From: an uncultured Pseudomonadota bacterium
GTDB taxonomy: Bacteria; Desulfobacterota_B; Binatia; UBA9968
NCBI GenBank assembly: GCA_946478635.1
Contig: CAMLCX010000250.1
Span: forward strand, 1-7,062
Direction: 5' to 3'
DNA length: 7,062 bases
Below the pieces are notes generated by a model, which saw only the letters and a list, made by a program, of their open reading frames with translations, had not been told where the DNA came from and searched no databases. Made by a program: the position numbers and the translations under genes. Shown piece by piece: positions 1 to 7,062 of this stretch (the first letter of the stretch is position 1; each line of letters starts with the position of its first letter).

Positions 1-1268
1 AAATAGTAGATCACCGAGAGCAGGCTATTCAACACGCCGATAATGGCGAGTCCCAGGTATCCGCCGAGCACGGCCGAACGAAACACGTAAAATTTTCCGA
101 CGAAGCCGCCGAGCGGCGGGAAGCCGGCGAGGGATAACATGAAGAGCGTCATGGCCACTCCGAGCAACGGTCGCTTGAAGCCGAGCCCGGCGAAATCGCT
201 ATAGCTCTCGTGCGGATTGTCGCTCTCCGCCAAACAACTCAGCACGGCAAAGGCGCCGAAGGTCATAAAAGCGTACGCCGCGACGTAGAAGAGCAACGGC
301 ATCCCGCCCCATTCTTCACCGACAACGATGGCAATCAACAAATAGCCGGCGTGAGCGATGCTGGAATAAGCAAGCATGCGTTTGACGCTGGATTGACCGA
401 TGGCAAGGAGGTTGCCCACAGTCATCGTCACCACGGCGAGGACCCACAAGGGCGCGATCCAGTCGCTATCGAGAGGAGAAAGTTGGTGCGTCAAGATGCG
501 CGCCCAGGCCGCGAAGGCGGCCGCTTTGACGGCCACCGACATGAATCCGGCGACCGGCGTCGGCGCGCCGTCGTAGACGTCCGGAACCCAAAAATGAAAC
601 GGCACCGCGCCGATCTTGAAGGCAAATCCGACCAGCAACAAAAATCCGCCGCCGACTAGATAAAGCGGCCATTCACCCGGATCCTCGAGCAAATAATCGG
701 CGATCAAGCTGAGATTGGTCGAGCCGGTGGCGCCGTAGATCAAGGCTATGCCGTAGAGTAAAAAACCCGTGGCAAAGGCGCCCATGAGAAAATATTTCAT
801 CGCCGCTTCGCTCGACCGGGCGCTGCTGCGCCACATGCCGGTCAGCACGTAAACCGCCACCGACATCGTTTCCAAGGCGAGAAAGAAAACCAGCAGGTCG
901 TTGGCCGCGGCCATCAACATCATGCCGAGCATGGCGAAAAGAACCAGCGCGTAATATTCGCCCTCGCGGATCGCCATGAGCCGGACATAATGAATGGAGG
1001 AAAGTATCGTCAGCGCGCCGACAAGCAAAAAGACCAGCGAGAAAAAAAGCGCAAAATTATCCAATACGATGCTGTCGTTGAATGCGCTTTCCTGCGCGCC
1101 CCACAGGGCGACGGTCTCGCCGGCGGCGAGGCCGATGCCGATCAAGCTGATCAGCGCCAAAAAGCCCTTGGTCTGATGCTCTTCGATAAAAAGATCGCGC
1201 AGCAGGACGACCAATGCCGTCAGCAGCACCTGGATGGCGGGGAGCAGCGGCAACAGGTTAACGTCCAT
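1..1268 (-). CDS. nuoN: NADH-quinone oxidoreductase subunit N (NuoN), 3' end outside the window
   Basis: Antiporter-like, proton-translocating subunit of the complex I membrane arm, sitting between NuoK and NuoM. Translation from the ATG at 1268-1266 is open for 422 codons to the window edge. Relatives are about 480-500 residues, so roughly the last 60-70 residues are missing. Signature residues are visible: Glu133 in LALETMSV (TM5), Lys218 in FAFKIGAVPFHFW followed by the VPDVYDGAPTPVAGF loop, Lys248, Lys295 in SSVKRMLAYSSIAHAGY, and Lys392 in GGFVGKFYVF. These match the proton-channel residues known in E. coli NuoN (E133, K217, K247, K395). The start overlaps the end of nuoM by 11 nt, and the only upstream purine stretch is a weak AAGAA, so translation is probably coupled to nuoM. 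The VKRMLAYSS block and the NuoN-type PDVYDGAPTPV loop separate it from NuoL and NuoM. The reading frame has no stop or frameshift. Identification is very secure; only the 3' end is unknown. Confidence 0.97.
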   Translation of the reverse strand, partial: MDVNLLPLLPAIQVLLTALVVLLRDLFIEEHQTKGFLALISLIGIGLAAGETVALWGAQESAFNDSIVLDNFALFFSLVFLLVGALTILSSIHYVRLMAIREGEYYALVLFAMLGMMLMAAANDLLVFFLALETMSVAVYVLTGMWRSSARSSEAAMKYFLMGAFATGFLLYGIALIYGATGSTNLSLIADYLLEDPGEWPLYLVGGGFLLLVGFAFKIGAVPFHFWVPDVYDGAPTPVAGFMSVAVKAAAFAAWARILTHQLSPLDSDWIAPLWVLAVVTMTVGNLLAIGQSSVKRMLAYSSIAHAGYLLIAIVVGEEWGGMPLLFYVAAYAFMTFGAFAVLSCLAESDNPHESYSDFAGLGFKRPLLGVAMTLFMLSLAGFPPLGGFVGKFYVFRSAVLGGYLGLAIIGVLNSLLSVIYY

Positions 1269-2805
1269 GGTTCTTGAGTTCTGCGGACGCGGCGCGCTCC
1301 ATTTTGGTGTGGCCGGTGGCGGTGACGGAGATATGTTTCAAGGTCAGCGCTACGGCCGGCTCGATGCGCCGCAAAAACGGTTGTGGGTAGACGCCCATGA
1401 CGATGATCAAGAGCAAAATCGGCGTAAGCAGTGCCACCTCGCGAAAATTGAGATCGGCTAGTTTTTCATTGGCCGGGTTAAGCGGGCCGAAGATTACGCG
1501 CCGGTACATCCAGAGCATATACACAGCGCCGAGAATCACGCCGGTGGCGGCCGCCGCGGTCCATCCGGGTGTGACACCGAAGGCGCCGAGCAAGATCAGA
1601 AACTCGCCGACAAAACCATTCAGGCCCGGTAACCCGATGGAAGAAAACATCACGACCAGCAGAACCACCGAGAAGATCGGGATGACTTTCCACAAGCCGC
1701 CGAAGTCGTCGATCATGCGGGTGTGGCGCCGGTCGTAGATCATGCCGACGAGAAGAAACAGCGCGCCGGTGGAAAGACCATGGCCGACCATCTGATAAAC
1801 CGCGCCCTGCACGCCCTGGATATTGAACGTGAACAGGCCGAGCATGACGAATCCCAGGTGGCTCACCGACGAATAGGCGACGAGTTTTTTGATGTCGCTT
1901 TGCATCATTGCCACGGCGGCGCCGTAGATAATACCGATGACCGCCAACGCGACGATGATGGGAGCGGCCGCCAGCGCCGCGTCGGGGAAAAGCGGAATGG
2001 CGAAGCGAAGAAAACCGTAGGTGCCGAGCTTGAGCAAAACGCCGGCAAGAATCACGGAACCGGCGGTCGGCGCCTCGACGTGCGCGTCCGGCAGCCAGGT
2101 ATGAAATGGGAAGAGCGGCACCTTGATCGCAAACGACAAGGCGAAGGCGCCAAAGAGCCAGGCCTGTTGCTCGAACGACAGGCGCAAACCGTAGAGCTTC
2201 AAGAGATCGAACGTCAGCAGCTGATCAGCTTCGGCGTGGCGCGCGGCCAAATAGATAATTGCCACGAGCATCAGCAGGCTGCCGGCCATGGTGTAGATGA
2301 CGAATTTAAGGGCGGCGTAGATGCGCCGCGTGCCGCCCCACACGCCGATGAGAAAATACATCGGCACCAGCATGACTTCCCAAAAGACGTAGAAGAGAAA
2401 AAGGTCGAGCGCGATAAACGCGCCGAGCATACCGGTTTCCAAGAGCAGCATGAAAACCAGATATTCCTTCACTCGATCTTGCACGGACCACGAGGCGAGA
2501 ATCGCGATCGGCATGAGCAAGGTGGTCAGCAAGACGAGGAAAAGGCTGATGCCGTCGATGCCGACGATATACTCGATGCCGAACGAGGGCATCCAGGGGA
2601 CGCGCTCGAGGAATTGCATTTCTCCGCTGTTCGCGTCAAAACCGCTTAATATCCCCAGCGACCAGAGAAAATTGCTGCCGCTTGCGATGAGCGCTAAGGC
2701 AAACAGCGCTTGCCTGTTCCGCCGGGGCAAAAACGCGAGGAGCACCGCGCCGATGACGGGGATGGCGAGCAACAGGCTCAAGTTTCCAATCGCAAGCGAA
2801 GACAT
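1258..2805 (-). CDS. nuoM: NADH-quinone oxidoreductase subunit M (NuoM), complete
   Basis: Antiporter-like proton-pumping subunit of complex I, 515 residues (E. coli NuoM is about 509), with many hydrophobic segments expected to give 14 transmembrane helices. Key residues seen: Glu143 in FYVFWEVMLVPMYFLIG (TM5), Lys228 in FAIKVPLFPFHTWLPDAHVEAP (TM7), His235, Lys259 in GVLLKLGTYGF (TM8), the SDIKKLVAYSSVSHLGFV block at about 303-320, and Glu401 in GFVGEFLIL (TM12). The last matches the glutamate that marks NuoM where NuoL and NuoN have lysine. The LPDAHVEAPTAGSV loop is also NuoM-type. The ATG at 2805-2803 lies one base after the nuoL stop, in the arrangement TAA-A-ATG. There is no Shine-Dalgarno match upstream (CCAATTTTAA), which suggests reinitiation by ribosomes finishing nuoL. 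The protein ends with about 25 polar, charged residues beyond the last membrane segment. Its 3' end overlaps nuoN by 11 nt. No damage is visible. Confidence 0.98.
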   Translation of the reverse strand: MSSLAIGNLSLLLAIPVIGAVLLAFLPRRNRQALFALALIASGSNFLWSLGILSGFDANSGEMQFLERVPWMPSFGIEYIVGIDGISLFLVLLTTLLMPIAILASWSVQDRVKEYLVFMLLLETGMLGAFIALDLFLFYVFWEVMLVPMYFLIGVWGGTRRIYAALKFVIYTMAGSLLMLVAIIYLAARHAEADQLLTFDLLKLYGLRLSFEQQAWLFGAFALSFAIKVPLFPFHTWLPDAHVEAPTAGSVILAGVLLKLGTYGFLRFAIPLFPDAALAAAPIIVALAVIGIIYGAAVAMMQSDIKKLVAYSSVSHLGFVMLGLFTFNIQGVQGAVYQMVGHGLSTGALFLLVGMIYDRRHTRMIDDFGGLWKVIPIFSVVLLVVMFSSIGLPGLNGFVGEFLILLGAFGVTPGWTAAAATGVILGAVYMLWMYRRVIFGPLNPANEKLADLNFREVALLTPILLLIIVMGVYPQPFLRRIEPAVALTLKHISVTATGHTKMERAASAELKNHGR

Positions 2806-2806
2806 T

Positions 2807-4723
2807 TTAAAATTGGCCGATGTAGTAAGCCAGCAGCGCCAGCGCGCCGACCAGGAAACCGGCGGCGTAGTGCTGCACGTTGCCCGTCTGCAATCCGCGG
2901 GTAACCCAACTCACCCCGCGCGCAAGCGCGGCGATGCCGTTCACGGTGCCGTCGATCACCCAAGGATCGATCCATTGCGCAAGCACGCGCGAGCAGACGG
3001 TAAACGGCCGCACGAAAACCGCGTCATAAAGCTCGTCGACGTAATATTTGTTGAGCGACAGACGATAAACCAGGTTCTCCGATCCCTCGCTAATGTGCGC
3101 GCCCGCTTTTCCGTACTTCGCGTACGCCCAATAAATTCCGACGGCGACCACGGCAAGCGTCAGCAGCGTTACGGTAATTTCCGCGGCGATCGAGCCGTGA
3201 TGCTCGGCCACGCCGAAGATCGCTTGCAGCCAGTGATCCCAGCGGCTGCCCCAAAGATATTCCGGCGCTCCCAACCAGCCGGTGAAGACCGAGCCGATGG
3301 CGAGAAGGATCAGAGGCCATGTCATCACGGCCGGAGATTCGTGCAGATGCGCCCGGGCATGCGCGTCGGTGCGGCACTCGCCGTGAAACACCAGGAAGAG
3401 CTGGCGGAACATATAGAATGCGGTCATGCCCGCGGTCACCAAACCGACGCCCCAAAGGACGTAGGCGCCGTGGCTGAACGCCTGCCACAAGATCAAATCC
3501 TTGGAGAAAAACCCCGCGGTCAATGGTATGCCGGCAATCGCCAGCGTGGCGATGACATAGGTCCAATAGGTTTTGGGCATGTAAGCTTTGAGCCCGCCCA
3601 TCTTGCGCATGCTCTGTTCGCCGGACAGAGCGTGAATCACGCTGCCGGCGCCAAGGAACAGGCACGCTTTGAAAAACGCGTGGGTAAACACATGAAATAT
3701 CGCCGCGCTGAATGCGCCCACGCCGACCGCGAGGAACATGTAGCCGAGCTGGCTGACCGTCGAATAGGCCAAAACTTTTTTGATATCGTTTTGCGTAAGC
3801 GCAATCGTCGCCGCAAACACTGCGGTCGCCGCGCCGGTCCAGGCAATCAGCGACATCGTCGCCGGCGCCAGCGCAAACAGAAAATGCAGGCGCGCGGTCA
3901 TGTATACCCCGGCGGTGACCATGGTGGCGGCGTGAATCAGAGCGCTTACCGGCGTCGGACCGGCCATGGCGTCGGGCAGCCAGACAAACAGGGGAATCTG
4001 CGCCGATTTGCCGGTGGCACCGACAAACAGAAGCAACGTAATCAGACCGATCGTCGCCGGGCTGAGCATCTGCACGTGCTTTTGCAGCTCGGCAAAATCC
4101 AAGGTCCAGATGCCCTGCCGGCCCAATTCGGTGACGAGCAGAAAAATGCCCAAGATAAAACCGAGATCGCCGATCCGGTTGACGATGAATGCCTTGTTGC
4201 CGGCGATCGTATTGTTCACATCCTCGTACCAAAAACCGATCAAAAGATATGAGCAAAGCCCGACGCCTTCCCAGCCGACGAAAAGCAGCAGCAAGTTGTC
4301 GGCCATGACCAGCACGAGCATGAAGAAGATAAAGAGATTCAGGTAAACGAAAAACCTCGCCTCGCCTTCGTCATGCCCCATGTAGCCAAGCGAATAGACG
4401 TGGATGAGAAAGCCGATGCCCGTGACGATCAGCAGCATGACGGCCGTCAGAGCATCGACTTGAAAGGAGAGATTGGCGATGAAAGAACCGGAGTCGATCC
4501 AGGTATAAATAACATCGCGGAAGATTCCCGCCGCCGGCAGCTGAAAAAAAACGTAGAACGCGATCGCGCAGGACGCGCCCACGGCGGCACAGCCCAGCAC
4601 GCCGGCATTTTTTCGCCCCAGCACCCGGCCGAAAAAGATATTGATCACGCTGCCCAGCAGCGGAATCAATGGAATCCAGCGCAGCAGATCGTAGCCCACG
4701 ATGCCCGTTTCGGAACTCACCAT
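2807..4723 (-). CDS. nuoL: NADH-quinone oxidoreductase subunit L (NuoL), complete
   Basis: Distal antiporter-like proton-pumping subunit of complex I, 638 residues (E. coli about 613). Features in order: Glu152 in [18 protein letters not shown] (TM5); Asp186 in [12 protein letters not shown]; Lys239 in [20 protein letters not shown] (TM7); His264 in [13 protein letters not shown] (TM8); [19 protein letters not shown] at about 311-329; Lys352 in [20 protein letters not shown]; and Lys408 in [10 protein letters not shown] (TM12). After a membrane segment near 511-533 comes a long, more polar stretch at about 550-605 ([16 protein letters not shown]), as expected for the lateral amphipathic helix HL that runs along the membrane arm. 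A C-terminal anchor follows at about 617-636. The chosen start is the ATG at 4723-4721, which overlaps the last 7 nt of nuoK (ATGGTGA) and gives the normal N terminus for the family. The frame stays open 148 codons further upstream, but that part is a shadow of nuoJ and nuoK. The nearest SD-like GGAG lies 14 nt upstream, too far to be ideal, so coupling to nuoK is likely. Confidence 0.98.
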   Translation of the reverse strand: MVSSETGIVGYDLLRWIPLIPLLGSVINIFFGRVLGRKNAGVLGCAAVGASCAIAFYVFFQLPAAGIFRDVIYTWIDSGSFIANLSFQVDALTAVMLLIVTGIGFLIHVYSLGYMGHDEGEARFFVYLNLFIFFMLVLVMADNLLLLFVGWEGVGLCSYLLIGFWYEDVNNTIAGNKAFIVNRIGDLGFILGIFLLVTELGRQGIWTLDFAELQKHVQMLSPATIGLITLLLFVGATGKSAQIPLFVWLPDAMAGPTPVSALIHAATMVTAGVYMTARLHFLFALAPATMSLIAWTGAATAVFAATIALTQNDIKKVLAYSTVSQLGYMFLAVGVGAFSAAIFHVFTHAFFKACLFLGAGSVIHALSGEQSMRKMGGLKAYMPKTYWTYVIATLAIAGIPLTAGFFSKDLILWQAFSHGAYVLWGVGLVTAGMTAFYMFRQLFLVFHGECRTDAHARAHLHESPAVMTWPLILLAIGSVFTGWLGAPEYLWGSRWDHWLQAIFGVAEHHGSIAAEITVTLLTLAVVAVGIYWAYAKYGKAGAHISEGSENLVYRLSLNKYYVDELYDAVFVRPFTVCSRVLAQWIDPWVIDGTVNGIAALARGVSWVTRGLQTGNVQHYAAGFLVGALALLAYYIGQF

Positions 4724-5019
4724 TTGAGCAGTTGCATCTCCTGGGGATCGAGGCTCTGGCGATGGCGATAGACCGAAATAATGATCGCCAGCCCGATGAC
4801 CGCTTCCGCGGCGGCAACGGCCATGACAAAGAAAACCGCTACCTGACCTTCCATGGAACCGAGGAAACGGGAAAAGGCGATGAAGGTAAGGTTGACGGCA
4901 TTGAGCATCAGCTCGATGGACATCAAAACGACGATAAGATTCCGCCGCGTCAAGACGCCGATCACGCCGATGGCGAACACGATGGCGCTGAGAATCAGAT
5001 AATAATTGAGCGGCACCAT
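4717..5019 (-). CDS. nuoK: NADH-quinone oxidoreductase subunit K (NuoK), complete
   Basis: Small membrane subunit of complex I that links the quinone-site charge relay to the antiporter-like subunits. It is exactly 100 residues, the usual length, with three hydrophobic segments (about 4-22, 28-50 and 60-83). The two membrane glutamates essential for coupled activity in E. coli are both in place: Glu36 in [14 protein letters not shown] and Glu72 in [16 protein letters not shown]. The start is the ATG at 5019-5017, which shares one base with the nuoJ stop (TAATG). An SD-like GGGAG lies 11 nt upstream, inside nuoJ. The same frame stays open far upstream through nuoJ, giving an apparent 295-residue protein; the arginine- and histidine-rich extension is not part of NuoK. 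The 3' end overlaps the nuoL start by 7 nt. Confidence 0.98.
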   Translation of the reverse strand: MVPLNYYLILSAIVFAIGVIGVLTRRNLIVVLMSIELMLNAVNLTFIAFSRFLGSMEGQVAVFFVMAVAAAEAVIGLAIIISVYRHRQSLDPQEMQLLKW

Positions 5020-5519
5020 TAGAGCCGGCGCTCCCGCTGTGCCAGCACCACCGCGCCGACGATGGCGACCAGCAATAGAATCGAAGCGATCTCGAACGGC
5101 AGAACAAAATCGCCGAACAGGCTCTTGGCGAGCATTTCCGGGCTGCCGAAGAGATCGGTTGACGCAATCGGATCCGCCGCCGTTTCGGTATTGGTCAACA
5201 TCGCCGTCAACAGAGCGCCGAGCAACACGGCGAGCAGGCCGGCAAACCCTAACCAGACGCGGTGACTTCGCTCGGGCGCCGCCGGATTGAGAAACATAAT
5301 GACAAACAGAAACAGAACCATGATGGCGCCGGCATAAACCAGCACCTGCAAGACGCCGACCATCGGCGCCTGCAACATCACAAAAAAGACCGAGATGATC
5401 AGTAGCGCGGTGACCAGCGCCATGGCGCCGTGCACCACATTGGGCAGCAAGACGACCAGCAGCGACGACACCACCAGGAGCGTGGCGAGGGCAAGGAATG
5501 TCAGTGTCGGTGCATCCAT
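5019..5519 (-). CDS. nuoJ: NADH-quinone oxidoreductase subunit J (NuoJ), complete
   Basis: Membrane subunit of complex I located between NuoH and NuoK/NuoA. Its third helix contains the conserved pi-bulge region that takes part in the transition between resting and active states. From the ATG at 5519-5517 it is 166 residues, slightly shorter than E. coli NuoJ (about 184), with five hydrophobic segments (roughly 5-25, 29-49, 53-77, 88-108 and 140-160). The family hallmark is clear: [20 protein letters not shown] at 56-75, preceded by [10 protein letters not shown], with the typical C-terminal block [19 protein letters not shown]. An in-frame TTG at 5528 would add three residues (start-Ile-Thr). 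I prefer the ATG because TTG starts are rarer and neither site has a Shine-Dalgarno sequence. The gene follows nuoH by 12 nt, with no nuoI between them, and its stop overlaps the nuoK start by one base. Confidence 0.96.
   Translation of the reverse strand: MDAPTLTFLALATLLVVSSLLVVLLPNVVHGAMALVTALLIISVFFVMLQAPMVGVLQVLVYAGAIMVLFLFVIMFLNPAAPERSHRVWLGFAGLLAVLLGALLTAMLTNTETAADPIASTDLFGSPEMLAKSLFGDFVLPFEIASILLLVAIVGAVVLAQRERRL
5031..5035 (-). promoter_or_regulatory. possible Shine-Dalgarno site for nuoK
   Basis: GGGAG on the coding strand, 11 bases before the nuoK ATG and inside the nuoJ 3' end. The spacing is on the long side, so it may only assist reinitiation at the overlapping TAATG stop/start. 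It could also be a chance match in arginine codons. Confidence 0.3.
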
Positions 5520-5531
5520 GGTGATCAAAGT

Positions 5532-6662
5532 TTATTGCGCGGCGATGATGACGAGCGCCGTAATCATCAGGTTGACCAGCGCCAGCGGCAGCATCATCTT
5601 CCAACCGAGCCGCATCACCTGATCGTAACGAAACCGTGGCACGCTCCAGCGCAAAAGAATCTGCAGCCAGCAGAAAAACAGAACTTTAAGGGTAAAAGCG
5701 CCGACTTGTAATCCGGCGACCGTGTACTGCGATAAGAGCCACTGGGCACCGCCGGGGAAATGAAACCCGTCGCGCATCAGGTAGGGCACCTGCCAGCCGC
5801 CGAAGAATAGGGTCGTGACGAGCCCCGCCGCGGTCACAATTTCGGCAAATTCACCGGCAAAGAACATCAGAAATTTGCCGCCGGAATATTCGACGTGATA
5901 GCCGGCGACAAGCTCCGACTCCCCCTCAGGCAAATCGAAGGGAATCCGTTTGGTCTCCGCCACCGCGGAAGTGAAGAACAGTAAGAACCCCAGCGGTTGG
6001 AGAAAGATTCCCCAGGCCGGCAGCCAGCCGATGACCGGCGCCAGAAACGCCAACCCCTGTGGCAGCAGCTCACCCAACAGCATGCCCTGGCCGCGGGCGA
6101 TCTCTTGCAACTCCAACGTGCCGAATACCATCAGGATGCCCATGACCGAGAGGCCCATGGAGATCTCGTAGGAAATCATCTGCGCCGAACCGCGCACGCC
6201 GCCAAGTAAAGAAAACTTGTTGTTCGAAGCCCAGGCGCCAATGACGATGCCATAAACGCCGAGCGACCCCATGGCGAATGCGTAGAGAATGCCGACATTG
6301 ATATTGGCCACCTGCAAGTTGATCGTGCGCGCGCCGATATTGAGAACATCCCCGAACGGAATCACCGCGAAGGTCACCAGCGCCGTAAACAGCGCCATGC
6401 ACGGCGCCAGCGTATGGAGAAACTTATCGCCGGCCGGGGGAATGAAATCCTCTTTGGTGAGAAACTTGAGCGGATCGGCGATCAGCGTGTTCACCAGGCC
6501 CAAGCCGGCGAAACCGAAGATCGACGCGCGATTGGCGCCGATGCGATCTTGAATGAGCGCGCTGCCTTTGCTTTCGATCCAGCCGAGAACGCCGGCCAGA
6601 TTGAGAACCATAAAAAGGACGAGAAACGCTTTCGTCGTGATAATTGCCAGATCAACGATCAT
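5532..6662 (-). CDS. nuoH: NADH-quinone oxidoreductase subunit H (NuoH), complete, long variant
   Basis: Membrane subunit (ND1/Nqo8 homologue) that forms the membrane face of the quinone chamber and the start of the proton relay. It is 376 residues against about 325 in E. coli. Family motifs seen: the first loop [18 protein letters not shown] (29-45) and [14 protein letters not shown]; then [20 protein letters not shown] with [10 protein letters not shown] (Glu166); the acidic quinone-side loop [20 protein letters not shown] (240-259; Asp243, Glu246, Glu248, Glu250); FFGGWQVP; and the C-terminal [15 protein letters not shown]. The extra length lies in three loops, near residues 103-120, 203-232 and 296-321. 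The start is the ATG at 6662-6660, inside the nuoG 3' end (11-nt overlap) and preceded by GGAG. The frame is open 40 codons further upstream, but that arginine/tryptophan-rich part is a nuoG shadow. Departures from the usual ER(R/K) and GPNR motifs are noted under findings. Confidence 0.97.
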   Translation of the reverse strand: MIVDLAIITTKAFLVLFMVLNLAGVLGWIESKGSALIQDRIGANRASIFGFAGLGLVNTLIADPLKFLTKEDFIPPAGDKFLHTLAPCMALFTALVTFAVIPFGDVLNIGARTINLQVANINVGILYAFAMGSLGVYGIVIGAWASNNKFSLLGGVRGSAQMISYEISMGLSVMGILMVFGTLELQEIARGQGMLLGELLPQGLAFLAPVIGWLPAWGIFLQPLGFLLFFTSAVAETKRIPFDLPEGESELVAGYHVEYSGGKFLMFFAGEFAEIVTAAGLVTTLFFGGWQVPYLMRDGFHFPGGAQWLLSQYTVAGLQVGAFTLKVLFFCWLQILLRWSVPRFRYDQVMRLGWKMMLPLALVNLMITALVIIAAQ

Positions 6663-7062
6663 GATGCTCCGCGGCCACCGCTCCCACTTCGCTGCCCTGA
6701 TCGCCGATCGAGTCGAAATCCAGGTGCTGGTAGGAAACGATTTCCTGCGCCAGAGACCTAAAAATCTCCGCTGGATTGGCATAACCGTTTCGTTCGCCGG
6801 CGAGATTCAATAGCCGAATGAATATTTCGCTATCCTGCAGCGCGCCCTCGGGGGGAATGAGCGCGCCGTTGAGTTTTTGCACGCGCCCCTTGCGATTGGT
6901 GTAAGTTCCTTCCTTTTCGCCGAAGTGCGTCGATGGCAAAACCACATGCGCCAGTTTGGTGGTCTCCGTGAGTCGCGTATCCTGGACCAAGAGAAACGGC
7001 AGCTTCTCCAGCGCGGCGCGAACCTTATCAGGTTCCGCGGCCGTCGTGATCAAAACTTCGCC
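6652..7062 (-). CDS. nuoG: NADH-quinone oxidoreductase subunit G (NuoG), C-terminal part only
   Basis: The last 136 residues of the large iron-sulfur subunit of the complex I peripheral arm; the 5' end lies beyond the right edge. The visible part is the end of the molybdopterin-oxidoreductase-like domain. It has FLLVQDTRLTETTKLAHVVLPS (about 23-44), then HFGEKEGTYTNRKGRVQ (47-62), the classic block in which the protein is said to be free of added sequence and N/GRVQ closes the fold, then EIFIRLLNLAGERNGYANPAEIF and a tail containing DFDSIGDQGSEVG. The block is shared with formate dehydrogenases and other molybdopterin enzymes, but the short tail and the position directly before nuoH in a nuo operon fix the identity as NuoG. 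The frame is open to the edge, so the TTG at 7053 is not a real start. The gene ends about 75 residues after the GRVQ block, with no sign of a further C-terminal molybdopterin-dinucleotide-binding domain. Its stop overlaps the nuoH start by 11 nt. Confidence 0.93.
   Translation of the reverse strand, partial: GEVLITTAAEPDKVRAALEKLPFLLVQDTRLTETTKLAHVVLPSTHFGEKEGTYTNRKGRVQKLNGALIPPEGALQDSEIFIRLLNLAGERNGYANPAEIFRSLAQEIVSYQHLDFDSIGDQGSEVGAVAAEHHDR
6667..6670 (-). promoter_or_regulatory. Shine-Dalgarno site for nuoH
   Basis: On the coding strand GGAG lies four bases before the nuoH ATG (GGAGCATCATG), inside the nuoG 3' end. The spacing is shorter than the common 5-9 bases, but this is the best-placed ribosome binding match among the starts in this window. 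It supports the ATG at 6662 over the upstream extension of the open frame. Confidence 0.5.

Larger units (their letters stand above)
1..7062 (-). other. nuo (respiratory complex I) operon segment
   Basis: Seven co-directional genes, nuoG-H-J-K-L-M-N, with junctions between an 11-nt overlap and a 12-nt gap. The absence of any intergenic space implies a single transcript whose promoter lies upstream of the right edge and whose terminator lies beyond the left edge. The order matches the canonical operon except that nuoI is absent between nuoH and nuoJ. The presence of nuoG implies an NADH-oxidising peripheral arm rather than the reduced 11-subunit form, although nuoE and nuoF cannot be seen here. 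Confidence 0.9.

Noticed and set aside
1723..2649. A 308-codon plus-strand open frame antisense to nuoM
   Set aside because: It is highly charged, low in hydrophobic residues and has no motif. It is explained as the mirror of NuoM hydrophobic codons in GC-rich DNA.
2916..2931. Perfect 6-bp inverted repeat CCGCGC-GCAA-GCGCGG
   Set aside because: It lies inside nuoL at codons for the conserved C-terminal region, has no following T-run, and such short GC stems are expected by chance in this composition. It is not a terminator.
2450..4252. A 600-codon open frame on the plus strand, antisense to nuoL and the 5' part of nuoM
   Set aside because: Its translation is dominated by Arg, His, Gln, Asp, Glu and Lys, as expected for the complement of Leu/Phe/Val/Ile/Ala-rich membrane codons. 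It has no recognisable domain and lies entirely opposite well-identified nuo genes.
3090..4256. A 388-codon minus-strand open frame overlapping nuoL in another frame
   Set aside because: It is a +1/-1 shadow rich in Arg, Asp and Gly. The NuoL frame over the same bases has all the conserved motifs.
1258..4723. An Mrp-type Na+/H+ antiporter or a membrane-bound hydrogenase instead of complex I
   Set aside because: Distinct NuoL, NuoM and NuoN types occur together with NuoG, NuoH, NuoJ and NuoK in complex I order. No Mrp small subunits or NiFe hydrogenase CxxC motifs are present.
5520..5531. Possible remnant of nuoI or a promoter in the H-J gap
   Set aside because: The gap is only 12 bases, too short to hold a gene remnant or promoter, and both flanking genes have intact ends.
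4724..5604. Long in-frame upstream extensions of nuoL (148 codons) and nuoK (195 codons), suggestive of fusions
   Set aside because: The extensions run out of frame through nuoJ, nuoK and the end of nuoH, are Arg/His-rich, and show no homology-like motifs. The internal ATGs give family-typical N termini and lengths.
1..7062. CRISPR arrays, tRNAs, insertion sequences, attachment sites or phage genes
   Set aside because: The window is coding end to end with conserved complex I subunits. No regularly spaced repeats, transposase motifs or tRNA-like cloverleafs were seen on either strand.

Overview
The window is one uninterrupted stretch of a respiratory complex I (proton-pumping NADH:quinone oxidoreductase, nuo) operon, read entirely from the minus strand. 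In transcription order (right to left) it carries the 3' end of nuoG, then complete nuoH, nuoJ, nuoK, nuoL and nuoM, and the first 422 codons of nuoN, which runs off the left edge. No base lies more than 12 nt from a coding region, so there is no room for intergenic promoters, terminators, RNA genes or mobile elements, and none were seen.

Layout (minus strand): nuoG 3' end 7062-6652; nuoH 6662-5532; nuoJ 5519-5019; nuoK 5019-4717; nuoL 4723-2807; nuoM 2805-1258; nuoN 1268-1. Junctions are extremely tight: 11-nt overlap G/H, 12-nt gap H-J, 1-nt overlap J/K, 7-nt overlap K/L, 1-nt gap L-M, 11-nt overlap M/N. This points to one polycistronic message with translational coupling.

How the genes work together: NuoG belongs to the peripheral NADH-oxidising arm. 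NuoH forms the membrane side of the quinone chamber. NuoJ and NuoK carry the charge relay from the quinone site. NuoL, NuoM and NuoN are the three antiporter-like proton channels. The key glutamates and lysines of the proton path are present in NuoK, NuoL, NuoM and NuoN, so the module looks functional.

The most notable departure from the textbook order G-H-I-J-K-L-M-N is the absence of nuoI, the ferredoxin-like 2x[4Fe-4S] subunit, between nuoH and nuoJ. NuoH is also longer than the E. coli protein and has altered quinone-chamber motifs (ESK for ER-R/K, GANR for GPNR).

Organism: the composition is moderately GC-rich (high fifties per cent by eye). The long NuoH type and the operon arrangement suggest a Gram-negative bacterium, possibly a deltaproteobacterium-like or other uncultivated lineage. 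This placement is a low-confidence impression, not a measured result. I found no hidden novel system here; the window is a conserved housekeeping operon with a few lineage-specific features.
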